A stretch of 7,769 bases of DNA, taken from the NCBI GenBank assembly GCA_002414145.1, contig DHYP01000034.1, positions 6,260 through 14,028 on the forward strand, given 5' to 3'. Each line of letters begins with the position of its first letter. The first letter of the stretch is position 1. This DNA is from Methylophilaceae bacterium UBA5127. Its GTDB lineage: Bacteria; Pseudomonadota; Gammaproteobacteria; Burkholderiales; Methylophilaceae. The position numbers and the translations under genes were made by a program. Below are positions 1 to 5,893 of this stretch, in pieces. The notes under the pieces are model-generated. The model ran no database searches, was not told the origin of the DNA, and saw only the letters and a program-made list of their open reading frames with translations.

Positions 1-143
1 ATACCTGAAGGCGTGATTAAAAAACCGTCGCCTTCTCGCACACTGACATTGCCTGAAGTACCTTTATTCAAGCCAGTTGAAACAAGCTGCCTAGCCATAT
101 TAAATAACTTTTCTGCTACGGGTGTGTGTTCTTTTTGCATCAT
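1..143 (-). CDS. Class II (FucA/adducin-type) aldolase, 5' part only
   Basis: This is the N-terminal 47 codons of a gene that leaves the window on the left. The start is an ATG at 143, directly followed by a second ATG at 140; either could be used, and no clear Shine-Dalgarno sequence is visible. The translation contains GLNKGTSGNVSVR followed by GFLITPSG. This is the phosphate-binding N-terminal signature of class II aldolases and closely resembles E. coli fuculose-1-phosphate aldolase (GLNQGTAGNVSVR, then MLITPTG). It is unlike methylthioribulose-1-phosphate dehydratase MtnB, which as I recall it has a GW-PATSSNYS-type segment here. The gene begins only 3 bp after the mtnA stop, in the same frame, so it is almost certainly cotranscribed with mtnA. 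The likely role (inference) is a zinc-dependent aldolase splitting 5-methylthioribulose- or 5-deoxyribulose-1-phosphate into DHAP and an aldehyde, as in the DHAP shunt. The zinc-binding histidines lie outside the window, so substrate is uncertain. Confidence 0.8.
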   Translation of the reverse strand, partial: MMQKEHTPVAEKLFNMARQLVSTGLNKGTSGNVSVREGDGFLITPSG

Positions 144-146
144 ATA

Positions 147-1211
147 TTAAGCCAATTGGGCTAACTGGTTTGGTAAGTAAATCCCTTTTTCAGTAATAAT
201 GCCTGTCACCAAGCGTGCAGGCGTGATATCAAATGCAGGGTTCGCTGCACGACTATTATCTGGAATCAGCCGCACGGTTTCTAAGGTACCATTGTGAGTT
301 TGCCCTTGTATATATGCCACCTCGTCACCGCTGCGTGCCTCAATTTCAATTTCGGTTAAACCGTCCTGAATCGTCAAATCAAGCGTTGGGCTAGGTACTG
401 CTACATAAAATGGAACTTGGTTATCATACGCAGCCAATGCTTTTAAATAGGTTCCAATTTTATTACACACATCGCCACTGCTCGTCACTCTATCTGCGCC
501 GACGATTACCATATCAACCAAGCCGTGTTGCATATAATGACCACCTGCATTATCAGAAATCACTGTATGAGGCACACCATGCTGCGCTAACTCCCAAGCA
601 GTAAGACTGGCACCCTGATTGCGTGGGCGTGTCTCGTCTACCCATACATGCACAGCAATACCAGCATCATGCGCCGCATAAACGGGCGCTAGCGCAGTTC
701 CATAATCTACGGTAGCCAACCAACCAGCATTGCAATGCGTCAGAATATTCACAGGTTGATGTTGATGAAGTTGTTTAATCAACGTTAAGCCATGCTGGCC
801 AATTGCCTGATTTTGAGCCACATCTTCATCTGCGATTTGCTTGGCTTCTAGCCAAGCAACCTCAATACGCTCAGTCATTGGCGCTTGACGAATACGCTTG
901 ACAACACGCTCTACCGCCCATGCTAAGTTGACTGCAGTCGGCCTGCTTTGTATTAACGCGTCCCTAGTAATAAGAAGATTTTCATCACTAGAATTTTGGC
1001 GCATCGCTAATGCTATACCATAAGCAGCCGCTGCACCTATCAATGGCGCACCCCTGACCTGCATTGTTTTAATAGCATTCACCATTTGCGTCACATATTC
1101 AATGCGTACAATTTCAAATTGAAAAGGTAGTAAAGTTTGATCGATAATTTCAACGTATTCGTAATGTTGATCGTGCCAAATAGCTCGAAAATAGTCTTCA
1201 TTCACAATCAT
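147..1211 (-). CDS. mtnA: S-methyl-5-thioribose-1-phosphate isomerase MtnA
   Basis: A 354-residue cytosolic isomerase of the eIF2B-alpha-like family. It converts methylthioribose-1-phosphate (and, in the DHAP shunt, 5-deoxyribose-1-phosphate) to the ribulose-1-phosphate. Family signatures are visible in order: RGAPLIGAAAAYG (residues 53-65), ILTHCNAGWLAT (156-167), VWVDETRPRNQG (189-200), DNAGGHYM (220-227) and GADRV (238-242). The catalytic pair falls at Cys160 and Asp240, the same numbering as in Bacillus subtilis MtnA, so the protein looks complete and active. The ATG at 1211 is the natural start for the family length, but the ribosome-binding site is weak. A 276-bp gap separates it from the upstream TatD-family gene, so it probably has its own promoter. 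It is followed 3 bp later by a FucA-like aldolase gene. Confidence 0.96.
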   Translation of the reverse strand: MIVNEDYFRAIWHDQHYEYVEIIDQTLLPFQFEIVRIEYVTQMVNAIKTMQVRGAPLIGAAAAYGIALAMRQNSSDENLLITRDALIQSRPTAVNLAWAVERVVKRIRQAPMTERIEVAWLEAKQIADEDVAQNQAIGQHGLTLIKQLHQHQPVNILTHCNAGWLATVDYGTALAPVYAAHDAGIAVHVWVDETRPRNQGASLTAWELAQHGVPHTVISDNAGGHYMQHGLVDMVIVGADRVTSSGDVCNKIGTYLKALAAYDNQVPFYVAVPSPTLDLTIQDGLTEIEIEARSGDEVAYIQGQTHNGTLETVRLIPDNSRAANPAFDITPARLVTGIITEKGIYLPNQLAQLA

Positions 1212-1319
1212 GTAATAATCAGGCCGCTTTCTCAGAAATAATGTACAACATTAGATCGTAGTTGGTTAAAAAATTGATTAGAAATATTGCTTTTTTTTAA
1301 AAAATAATATTGAAATTTT

Positions 1320-1354
1320 CAATCCACAAAATCTGTGGATAACTTTGTGGATTA
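1320..1354 (-). promoter_or_regulatory. Cluster of three DnaA-box-like 9-mers
   Basis: Read on the minus strand, TAATCCACA (1346-1354, one mismatch to TTATCCACA) is followed 12 bp on by a perfect DnaA box TTATCCACA (1334-1342). An oppositely oriented third copy lies at 1320-1328 (CAATCCACA on the plus strand, two mismatches). The last two form an inverted repeat ATCCACA/TGTGGAT. The group is flanked by very AT-rich DNA on both sides. What is seen is the sequence match; binding by DnaA is inference. It could be a DnaA-controlled promoter element, a DnaA-titrating site or an origin-like locus. The neighbouring genes are not the usual dnaA-dnaN-gyrB set, which argues against the chromosomal origin itself. 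Confidence 0.5.
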
Positions 1355-1439
1355 CCATGTCTCAAAAGCGTAACTTACCATTTTATAAGGGTTTTTTCAA
1401 AAAGTTCATTTTTTAATCTATTATTTTTATTAATAAAAT

Positions 1440-1463
1440 CAATAGCTTAAAATATACCTATTG
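1440..1463 (-). terminator. Weak candidate terminator of the TatD-family gene
   Basis: A 6-bp inverted repeat CAATAG/CTATTG with a 12-nt loop lies about 25 bp past the stop codon of the TatD-family gene. On the minus strand it is followed by ATTTTATT. The stem has only two G-C pairs and the T-run is broken, so it may not terminate efficiently. It is the only hairpin in a plausible place. Confidence 0.25.
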
Positions 1464-1487
1464 TTTATTAACACTTTTTGACGTTAT

Positions 1488-2297
1488 TTAATGTAACACT
1501 TCAAGTGGTGTGCATAAAGTGGCTAGTTTAGGCAAAATATGTGTAGAGTTTTTGCGAGTAATTTCAATGATTTGGGACACAGATACACCTCTTAAATCCG
1601 CCAATACTTGTGCAATTTTAACTAGCTCTTTTGGACTATTTTTGCCATTGTTACCTACCCATTCTGGGGGAATGTCTGGCGCATCCGTCTCTAATACAAT
1701 CGCGCTCAAATCTAACTGTGTAGCCAATGCCCTAATTTTTAAGGCACGATCATAAGTCATCGCGCCACCAAATCCTAGTTTAAACCCTAACTTGGTAAAT
1801 GCTTCCGCTTGTTGCACACTGCCGTTAAAGGCATGTGCAATACCGCCACACACTGGGTAACGGCGCAAACACTTTAGTACATCGTCAATCGCTTTTCTCA
1901 CGTGTAATATGACTGGTAAATCAAATGCTTGCGCAATTTTAAGCTGTTCAATAAAAAAATAAATTTGTGTTTCTTTATTGTGTGAGGGGACAAAAAAATC
2001 CAAACCGATTTCCCCCACCGCGACTAAAGCAGGACTGTTTTGTCTCTCTGCAACTAATTGTCGTAAATGAGTGAGATTGTTTGGTTGTGCAGCATCAACA
2101 TATAACGGATGCCAACCCAAAGCAAAGCTACATTGTGTGTATTGTAACGATAAATCAATCACCGCTTGAAAATTATCTTTTGATACTGCAGGCACGACCA
2201 TCTGTTGGACGCCCGCTCGTGTCGCAGCCAGAATCTGCGCATGCCTATCATCATCAAACTCTGCTGCATCCAGATGGCAATGGGTATCAATCAACAT
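1488..2297 (-). CDS. TatD-family metal-dependent hydrolase (YjjV-like)
   Basis: A 269-residue TIM-barrel metallohydrolase of the TatD family, whose members are Mg/Mn-dependent deoxyribonucleases or phosphoesterases in the cytosol. The metal ligands are all present: H6 and H8 in DTHCHLD, E96 in GEIGLD, H132 in ILHVRKA, H155 in AHAFNGS and D205 in ETDAPD. Details such as VGEIGLDFF, SVQQAEAFTKLGFKLGFGGAMTYDRA and ETDAPDIP resemble E. coli YjjV more than TatD or YcfH, so the exact substrate is unknown. The ATG at 2297 is supported by a GGTGA Shine-Dalgarno sequence about 8 bp upstream. The gene overlaps the 3' end of ribD by 11 bp, implying translational coupling. It is the last gene of the glyA-led run. 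Confidence 0.93.
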   Translation of the reverse strand: MLIDTHCHLDAAEFDDDRHAQILAATRAGVQQMVVPAVSKDNFQAVIDLSLQYTQCSFALGWHPLYVDAAQPNNLTHLRQLVAERQNSPALVAVGEIGLDFFVPSHNKETQIYFFIEQLKIAQAFDLPVILHVRKAIDDVLKCLRRYPVCGGIAHAFNGSVQQAEAFTKLGFKLGFGGAMTYDRALKIRALATQLDLSAIVLETDAPDIPPEWVGNNGKNSPKELVKIAQVLADLRGVSVSQIIEITRKNSTHILPKLATLCTPLEVLH

Positions 2298-3387
2298 GTG
2301 CTTTCACCAGTTTTGCCATTAGCCGTATATCTTGCCCAAACTGCCTAATATCAACAATATCTAACGCTAGGACCTGTCCCATTTTAGTCAAGCTGGGAAT
2401 TGCAAACATCCCTTTTGCTGCACTCCCCATGATTTTTGGCGCATAGTAAATAACCAGTTCGTCTACCAAATTCTCAGCTGCTAATGCACCATTCAGACCT
2501 TGGCCTGCCTCTACCATCAACTCATTCACTTGCATGCTGGCAAGATGGCTTAACAGTGATTTTAAACATACTTTACCCTGATCATTAGGCAAATGTAATA
2601 GCAAAATACCCATGTCTTGTAATCGCGCCAATTGACAATGTTGATCATGTGCATAAGCAATCACTGTATTGCCGCCCTCCAATACATTAGCATCCAGTGG
2701 CATTTGCAATTGACTATCCACAACAACCCGCAATGGCTGACGTGTTGTGTCTATTTCGCGCACTGTTAGATTAGGGTTGTCTGCTAGTACCGTTCCTATG
2801 CCTGTCATGATGGCACAGGAGCGTGCGCGCCAACGTTGTACATCCAAACGCGATGCTGGAGAGGTAATCCATTGACTTTGACCATTATCCAACGCCGTTC
2901 TACCGTCCAAACTGGCTGCAATTTTACTGCGTACATATGGCTTTTGCTTTTCCATACGTGAGATAAACCCTAGATTAAGTGCTTGTGCTTCCACCTGCAT
3001 CAAACCACTTTGTGTGACTATACCTAGTGATTGCAGGTATGCTAAACCTTGCCCAGCCACCAAAGGGTTAGGGTCTACCATCGCGGCAATCACTTTAGAT
3101 ATACCCGCTTTTGCTAAAGCGGTAGCGCAAGGCGGTGTGCGCCCATGATGACTACACGGCTCTAGTGTGACATAAGCGGTAGCACCATGTGCGAGATGTG
3201 CGGCCTGTTGCAATGCAAACACTTCAGCATGAGGCTCACCCGCTTTTAAATGCGCACCTTCACCAACAATGGCGCCATTGTTGACAATCACACAGCCAAC
3301 ACGAGGATTTGGACTAGTCGTATACATACCACGCTCAGCTAGCTGCAGCGCGCGAGACATATAAACATAATCGGAGGCGGTGAACAT
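2287..3387 (-). CDS. ribD: Bifunctional riboflavin biosynthesis deaminase/reductase RibD
   Basis: A 366-residue, two-domain cytosolic enzyme catalysing the second and third steps of riboflavin synthesis from GTP: deamination of the pyrimidine and reduction of the ribosyl side chain. The N-terminal deaminase (about 1-145) has the zinc signature H53-A-E55 with C78 and C87 in PCSHHGRTPPC, as well as the family segment TSPNPRVGCVIV (24-35). The C-terminal NADPH-dependent reductase (about 150-360) shows YVRSKIAASLDGRTA (151-165), GIGTVLADNPNLTVR (196-210) and VEAGQGLNGAL (292-302). Length matches E. coli RibD (about 367). The ATG at 3387 fits the family N-terminus, though no Shine-Dalgarno sequence is obvious; it lies 16 bp after the preceding small gene, and coupling is plausible. 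No FMN riboswitch is visible nearby. Confidence 0.96.
   Translation of the reverse strand: MFTASDYVYMSRALQLAERGMYTTSPNPRVGCVIVNNGAIVGEGAHLKAGEPHAEVFALQQAAHLAHGATAYVTLEPCSHHGRTPPCATALAKAGISKVIAAMVDPNPLVAGQGLAYLQSLGIVTQSGLMQVEAQALNLGFISRMEKQKPYVRSKIAASLDGRTALDNGQSQWITSPASRLDVQRWRARSCAIMTGIGTVLADNPNLTVREIDTTRQPLRVVVDSQLQMPLDANVLEGGNTVIAYAHDQHCQLARLQDMGILLLHLPNDQGKVCLKSLLSHLASMQVNELMVEAGQGLNGALAAENLVDELVIYYAPKIMGSAAKGMFAIPSLTKMGQVLALDIVDIRQFGQDIRLMAKLVKAHVD
3264..3283. repeat. 20-bp perfect palindrome inside ribD
   Basis: CAACAATGGCGCCATTGTTG is its own reverse complement over all 20 bases. It lies in the deaminase part of ribD and encodes the conserved segment VNNGAIV, so it may be a coincidence of codon choice. 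It is much longer than expected by chance for a random position. Confidence 0.9.
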
Positions 3388-3403
3388 TACCGCATTGTAA
3401 TAG

Positions 3404-3781
3404 TTAGTGAGAAGAAATACGACTGTGTATTAAAAAACCTTGCTCATCAAAGTAAACACGTAAGGCATGATACACATGCATGCACTTACCAAGATCATAC
3501 TCAATCGCATTGCCATCTTCCAAGCTGGGACGGCCAAGTAACGCCATCACCGCCTCGCGTCTAGCACCCTTGATTAAGATATGCTCTTTAAGATCATATG
3601 CCATGTCACCACGCTTACACTCACGATCCAGATTCGGTGCGTATTGCATCCATTTTATTTGATCAAACTGTTCATTACCAAACACAACCTGATCCTTGAA
3701 TGCCCACCATGTAAAAAAAACAATCGTGAGCAACACAGTAAACACTGCAAGCGCTATAGAGGCAATATTAATCAGTTTCAT
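3404..3781 (-). CDS. Uncharacterised single-pass membrane protein
   Basis: A 125-residue protein that I do not recognise. A single hydrophobic segment (about residues 5-28) followed by KDQ suggests an N-terminal membrane anchor or uncleaved signal sequence, with the rest outside the cytoplasm. The exported part has two cysteines (C55, C100) that could form a disulfide. A stretch from ILIKGARREAVMALLGRP to ALRVYFDEQGFLIHSRI has the spacing of BamE/OmlA-like small domains (a short helix, LLG-P, then a strand with F-G). That resemblance is weak and unproven. The ATG at 3781 is preferred over a TTG one codon upstream because GAGAGA lies about 7 bp before the ATG. It sits 19 bp after nrdR and 16 bp before ribD, so it belongs to the same operon. 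A role in envelope biology is only a guess. Confidence 0.8.
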   Translation of the reverse strand: MKLINIASIALAVFTVLLTIVFFTWWAFKDQVVFGNEQFDQIKWMQYAPNLDRECKRGDMAYDLKEHILIKGARREAVMALLGRPSLEDGNAIEYDLGKCMHVYHALRVYFDEQGFLIHSRISSH

Positions 3782-3800
3782 CAAACGATCTCTCTCAATG

Positions 3801-4265
3801 CTAATTCTTTCTGCGTGGGTGATCTAAATCGCGAATCACATCATGAAAGTCACCTACATCAGAAAAACTTCGATACACTGAAGCAAAACGAATATACGCT
3901 ACTTTATCCATTAACTTGAGTTCCTGCATCACACTCTCACCCAAATCACGCGCAGGAATCTCGCGCTCACCCAAATTCAATAGTTTTTGCACGATGTTAT
4001 CTAATGCACGGTCAACATACTCTGTGGGCACAGGTCGTTTATGCAAAGCGCGGGTAAAGGAGACTCTTAACTTATCACGGCTAAACTCTTCTCTTGTACC
4101 ATTCTGTTTAACCACTTGTGGCATTGTCAGCTCGGCTGTTTCGTATGTGGTAAATCGTTTATCACAAGCACCACATCGACGACGACGACGAATCGAGTTA
4201 CCCTCCTCATTCACACGTGAATCAATCACTTGTGTTTCATCTTCACCGCAAAAAGGACATTTCAA
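3801..4265 (-). CDS. nrdR: Transcriptional repressor NrdR
   Basis: A 154-residue nucleotide-sensing repressor of ribonucleotide reductase genes. The N-terminal zinc ribbon has C3, C6, C31 and C34, with the basic RRRRR run (26-30) before CGAC. An ATP-cone domain covers about residues 49-139 ([18 protein letters not shown] at its start). In the family, dATP versus ATP in the cone controls DNA binding to paired NrdR boxes; I saw no NrdR box in this window. The start must be the unusual codon TTG at 4265: it gives the universal MKCPFC N-terminus, and the glyA stop lies in the same frame only two codons upstream, so no ATG or GTG is available. It follows glyA with a 3-bp gap. Confidence 0.96.
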   Translation of the reverse strand: MKCPFCGEDETQVIDSRVNEEGNSIRRRRRCGACDKRFTTYETAELTMPQVVKQNGTREEFSRDKLRVSFTRALHKRPVPTEYVDRALDNIVQKLLNLGEREIPARDLGESVMQELKLMDKVAYIRFASVYRSFSDVGDFHDVIRDLDHPRRKN

Positions 4266-4268
4266 GTG

Positions 4269-5516
4269 TTAGGCTCCATAGACAGGGAAACGACTCGTCA
4301 GTGCATGCACTTTCTCTTTAGTCGCAACAATCACTGCATCACTGGTGGGATTATCCAGTATGTCTGCAATCAAATGTGCAACCTGACTAGCTTCTGCCTC
4401 TTTAAAGCCACGGGTAGTAATCGCGGGAGAACCAATACGGATGCCTGAAGTCACAAATGGACTCTCTGGATCGTTTGGAATCGCGTTTTTATTCACAGTA
4501 ATATGCGCCTGACCCAAATATGCATCAGCCGCTTTGCCCGTTAACCCTTTAGGACGTAAGTCTACCAAAAACACATGTGACTCAGTACGGCCAGAAATAA
4601 TACGCGAGCCACGTTCGGCCAGCGTTTTGGCCATCACATCCGCATTTTTTAACACTTGTGTTTGATAGACTTTAAATTCAGGTTGTAATGCTTCTAAGAA
4701 AGCAGTCGCTTTACCTGCAATCACGTGCATTAATGGTCCACCTTGCAAGCTTGGAAACACGTTGGAGTTCAGCATTTTTTCATGTTCGGCTTTAGCCAAA
4801 ATAATGCCACCGCGCGGGCCACGTAAAGTTTTGTGCGTGGTGGATGTCACAAAATCTGCATGCGGTACTGGATTTGGGTAGACACCAGCGGCAATTAAGC
4901 CAGAGTAATGTGCCATATCCACCATGAAATAGGCACCCACTTTTTTAGCAATCTCAGCCATACGCGCCCAATCAAAACGCAATGCATATGCAGAAGCACC
5001 TCCAATTAACAGCTTGGGCTTGGTTTCAGTAGCAATGCGCTCCATTTCATCGTAATCAATCTCCTCTTGATCATTCAAGCCGTATGCAACGATATTAAAC
5101 AATTTACCAGAAATATTAGCTGGGGATCCATGTGTTAAATGTCCGCCATGACCTAGATTCATCCCCATCACGGTATCGCCAGGTTTTAGAATACTAAAAT
5201 ATACGGCTTGGTTAGCTTGAGAACCTGAGTGTGGCTGCACATTAGCGTACTCTGCACCAAACAATTGTTTTAAGCGATCAATTGCGAGCTGCTCCACCTG
5301 ATCGACAAATTCACAGCCTCCATAAAAACGTTTAGCGGGGTAACCCTCAGCATATTTATTAGTGAGCTGTGAGCCTTGTGCCTGCATCACCGCTGGGCTG
5401 GTATAGTTTTCTGAAGCAATCAACTCAATATGTTGCTCTTGGCGAAGACGCTCACCTTCAACAAATTGCCATAAGTCTGGATCTGCAACACTTAGATTTT
5501 TTGCATAACTAAACAT
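4269..5516 (-). CDS. glyA: Serine hydroxymethyltransferase GlyA
   Basis: A 415-residue PLP enzyme that interconverts serine + tetrahydrofolate with glycine + 5,10-methylene-tetrahydrofolate in the cytosol. It is the main source of one-carbon units and glycine, and links to C1 assimilation in methylotrophs. The protein is complete: [20 protein letters not shown] near the start, the [15 protein letters not shown] segment (58-72), QPHSGSQAN (94-102) and the PLP-binding lysine K229 in [14 protein letters not shown], the same number as in E. coli. The reading frame extends seven codons upstream to a GTG at 5537, but the ATG at 5516 gives the usual family start (MFSYAKNL...DPDLW) and length. The Shine-Dalgarno sequence is weak. 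It is the first gene of a run with nrdR, a membrane protein gene, ribD and a TatD-family gene. Its promoter must lie in 5517 onward but is not obvious. Confidence 0.97.
   Translation of the reverse strand: MFSYAKNLSVADPDLWQFVEGERLRQEQHIELIASENYTSPAVMQAQGSQLTNKYAEGYPAKRFYGGCEFVDQVEQLAIDRLKQLFGAEYANVQPHSGSQANQAVYFSILKPGDTVMGMNLGHGGHLTHGSPANISGKLFNIVAYGLNDQEEIDYDEMERIATETKPKLLIGGASAYALRFDWARMAEIAKKVGAYFMVDMAHYSGLIAAGVYPNPVPHADFVTSTTHKTLRGPRGGIILAKAEHEKMLNSNVFPSLQGGPLMHVIAGKATAFLEALQPEFKVYQTQVLKNADVMAKTLAERGSRIISGRTESHVFLVDLRPKGLTGKAADAYLGQAHITVNKNAIPNDPESPFVTSGIRIGSPAITTRGFKEAEASQVAHLIADILDNPTSDAVIVATKEKVHALTSRFPVYGA
4274..4277 (-). promoter_or_regulatory. Ribosome-binding site of nrdR inside the glyA 3' end
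   Basis: On the minus strand GGAG (part of the codons for the last Gly-Ala of GlyA) stands 8 bp before the TTG start of nrdR. This is ideal spacing and supports the TTG as the true start. It also means that ribosomes finishing glyA pass directly over the nrdR initiation site. Confidence 0.75.
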
Positions 5517-5609
5517 GAGAAGTATTTTCCATAACACATTAATTTTAAATGCTGAATTTTAACATGTTGTCGTTAAGGCATAAACTACAGACTGAATTTA
5601 TTCTAACTC

Positions 5610-5624
5610 AGTGCAACTTGCACT
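5610..5624. repeat. 15-bp palindrome AGTGCAA-C-TTGCACT
   Basis: Two perfect 7-bp inverted arms around one central base form an operator-like symmetric site, about 95 bp before the glyA start. Its right arm is shared with the left half of the NtrC-like site at 5619-5635, and its left arm repeats the same half-site in the opposite direction. It could therefore be an extra NtrC half-site or the operator of another regulator. Confidence 0.6.
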
Positions 5625-5635
5625 ATTTTGGTTCA
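5619..5635 (+). promoter_or_regulatory. NtrC-type enhancer site
   Basis: TGCACTATTTTGGTTCA matches the enterobacterial NtrC (NRI) consensus TGCACTA-N3-TGGTGCA at 13 of 14 defined positions. Its centre (5627) lies about 116 bp upstream of the start predicted for the sigma-54 promoter to the right, a normal distance for an NtrC enhancer. A weaker partner with right half TAGTTCA is possible around 5643-5659. The match is seen; binding and nitrogen control are inferred. The site also lies about 100 bp upstream of glyA, so an effect on glyA is conceivable, although no sigma-54 promoter faces that way. Confidence 0.65.
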
Positions 5636-5715
5636 CGCGACCCACAATTGCTTAGTTCACATCATGAGCATTGTATCCACAAAATACTAAGCACATGATT
5701 TATATACAAAAAATA

Positions 5716-5732
5716 TTGGCACAAGTTTTGCT
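5716..5732 (+). promoter_or_regulatory. Sigma-54 (RpoN) promoter
   Basis: TTGGCAC, five bases (AAGTT), then TTGCT matches the sigma-54 consensus TGGCAC-N5-TTGCW perfectly, with the invariant GG and GC elements at correct spacing. Transcription would start about 12 bp after the GC, near 5743-5745, and run rightward. The upstream NtrC-like site supplies the activator binding that every sigma-54 promoter needs. The transcript would meet an intrinsic terminator after about 60 nt, well before iscX. Confidence 0.8.
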
Positions 5733-5742
5733 AATTAATAAA

Positions 5743-5803
5743 CAAGCGCATATCTCCAAAATCGCTCCCCCTTAGCCCGACATCCCACGTTGGGCATTTT
5801 TTT
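5743..5803 (+). ncRNA. Predicted nitrogen-regulated small RNA (about 60 nt)
   Basis: The predicted transcript runs from the sigma-54 start to the terminator T-run and has no start codon with a ribosome-binding site. It folds by eye into two hairpins. The first pairs AGCG (5745-5748) with CGCT (5763-5766), plus two A-T pairs past a bulged C, leaving the loop ATCTCCAAA. The second is the terminator, with loop ATCCCAC. Between them is an unpaired C-run, CCCCCTTA (5767-5774). All three exposed parts are C-rich and complementary to Shine-Dalgarno-like GGAG/GGGG sequences. That is the layout of trans-acting sRNAs that block translation initiation. The promoter and terminator are directly visible; existence and function of the RNA are inference. 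Alternatively it could be an attenuated leader of iscX. Confidence 0.6.
5775..5803 (+). terminator. Rho-independent terminator
   Basis: GCCCGAC (5775-5781) pairs with GTTGGGC (5789-5795): seven pairs including one G-U, around a 7-nt loop. One base later come seven consecutive T residues (5797-5803). It faces rightward, with no coding gene immediately before it. This is the main evidence that a short RNA is made from the sigma-54 promoter. Confidence 0.82.
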
Positions 5804-5835
5804 GGACGCTATTTTTGAATAGCCCATTCCAGCTA

Positions 5836-5865
5836 CTGACTTGGCTCTGGTTAGCAAGTTATAAT
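5836..5865 (+). promoter_or_regulatory. Sigma-70-type promoter of iscX operon
   Basis: A perfect -10 box TATAAT (5860-5865) is preceded at 18 bp by a weak -35 CTGACT (5836-5841). Transcription would start near 5872, giving a leader of about 22 nt before iscX. It lies downstream of the small-RNA terminator, so iscX can be expressed independently of sigma-54. Confidence 0.55.
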
Positions 5866-5893
5866 CTATGTACATCAACACCAAGGTCACTGT

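Larger units (their letters stand above)
1212..1487. other. AT-rich intergenic region between tatD-family gene and mtnA
   Basis: No convincing gene lies in this 276-bp stretch, which is far richer in A+T than the flanking coding DNA. It must hold the end of the TatD-family transcript and the promoter of mtnA, both on the minus strand. Visible structure: a group of three DnaA-box-like 9-mers (1320-1354), an inverted repeat ATTGAAA-T-TTTCAAT (1309-1323), a perfect AT-only palindrome TTTTATTAATAAAA (1425-1438) and a weak hairpin (1440-1463). On the minus strand a TTGAAA at 1313-1318 could serve as a -35 box, but no good -10 stands at the right distance, so no promoter is called. Confidence 0.6.
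5517..5893. other. Regulatory intergenic region between glyA and iscX
   Basis: This 377-bp stretch separates divergent genes and holds no credible protein gene. From left to right it contains the glyA leader and presumed glyA promoter (not identified), a 15-bp palindrome and overlapping NtrC-like site (5610-5635), a single DnaA-box-like GTATCCACA (5673-5681, one mismatch), a sigma-54 promoter (5716-5732), a short predicted RNA gene with terminator (5743-5803), and a sigma-70-like promoter for iscX (5836-5865). The open frame on the minus strand across 5735-5941 runs antisense through iscX and through the terminator, and is not considered a gene. Confidence 0.75.

Noticed and set aside
2081..2446. 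121-codon plus-strand open frame across the ribD/TatD-family junction
   Set aside because: It is antisense to two clearly real genes and has no domain signature.
2714..2722. DnaA-box-like CTATCCACA in ribD
   Set aside because: A single one-mismatch copy inside a coding region with no partner sites; expected by chance.
3782..3784. TTG as start of the small membrane protein
   Set aside because: An ATG follows directly at 3781 with better spacing to the GAGAGA ribosome-binding site.
4177..4192. CGA trinucleotide repeat
   Set aside because: It simply encodes the conserved poly-arginine stretch before the second cysteine pair of the NrdR zinc ribbon.
5517..5537. Longer glyA starting at the GTG at 5537
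   Set aside because: The seven extra residues (MLWKILL) are not typical of the family; the ATG at 5516 gives the expected 415-residue length and N-terminus.
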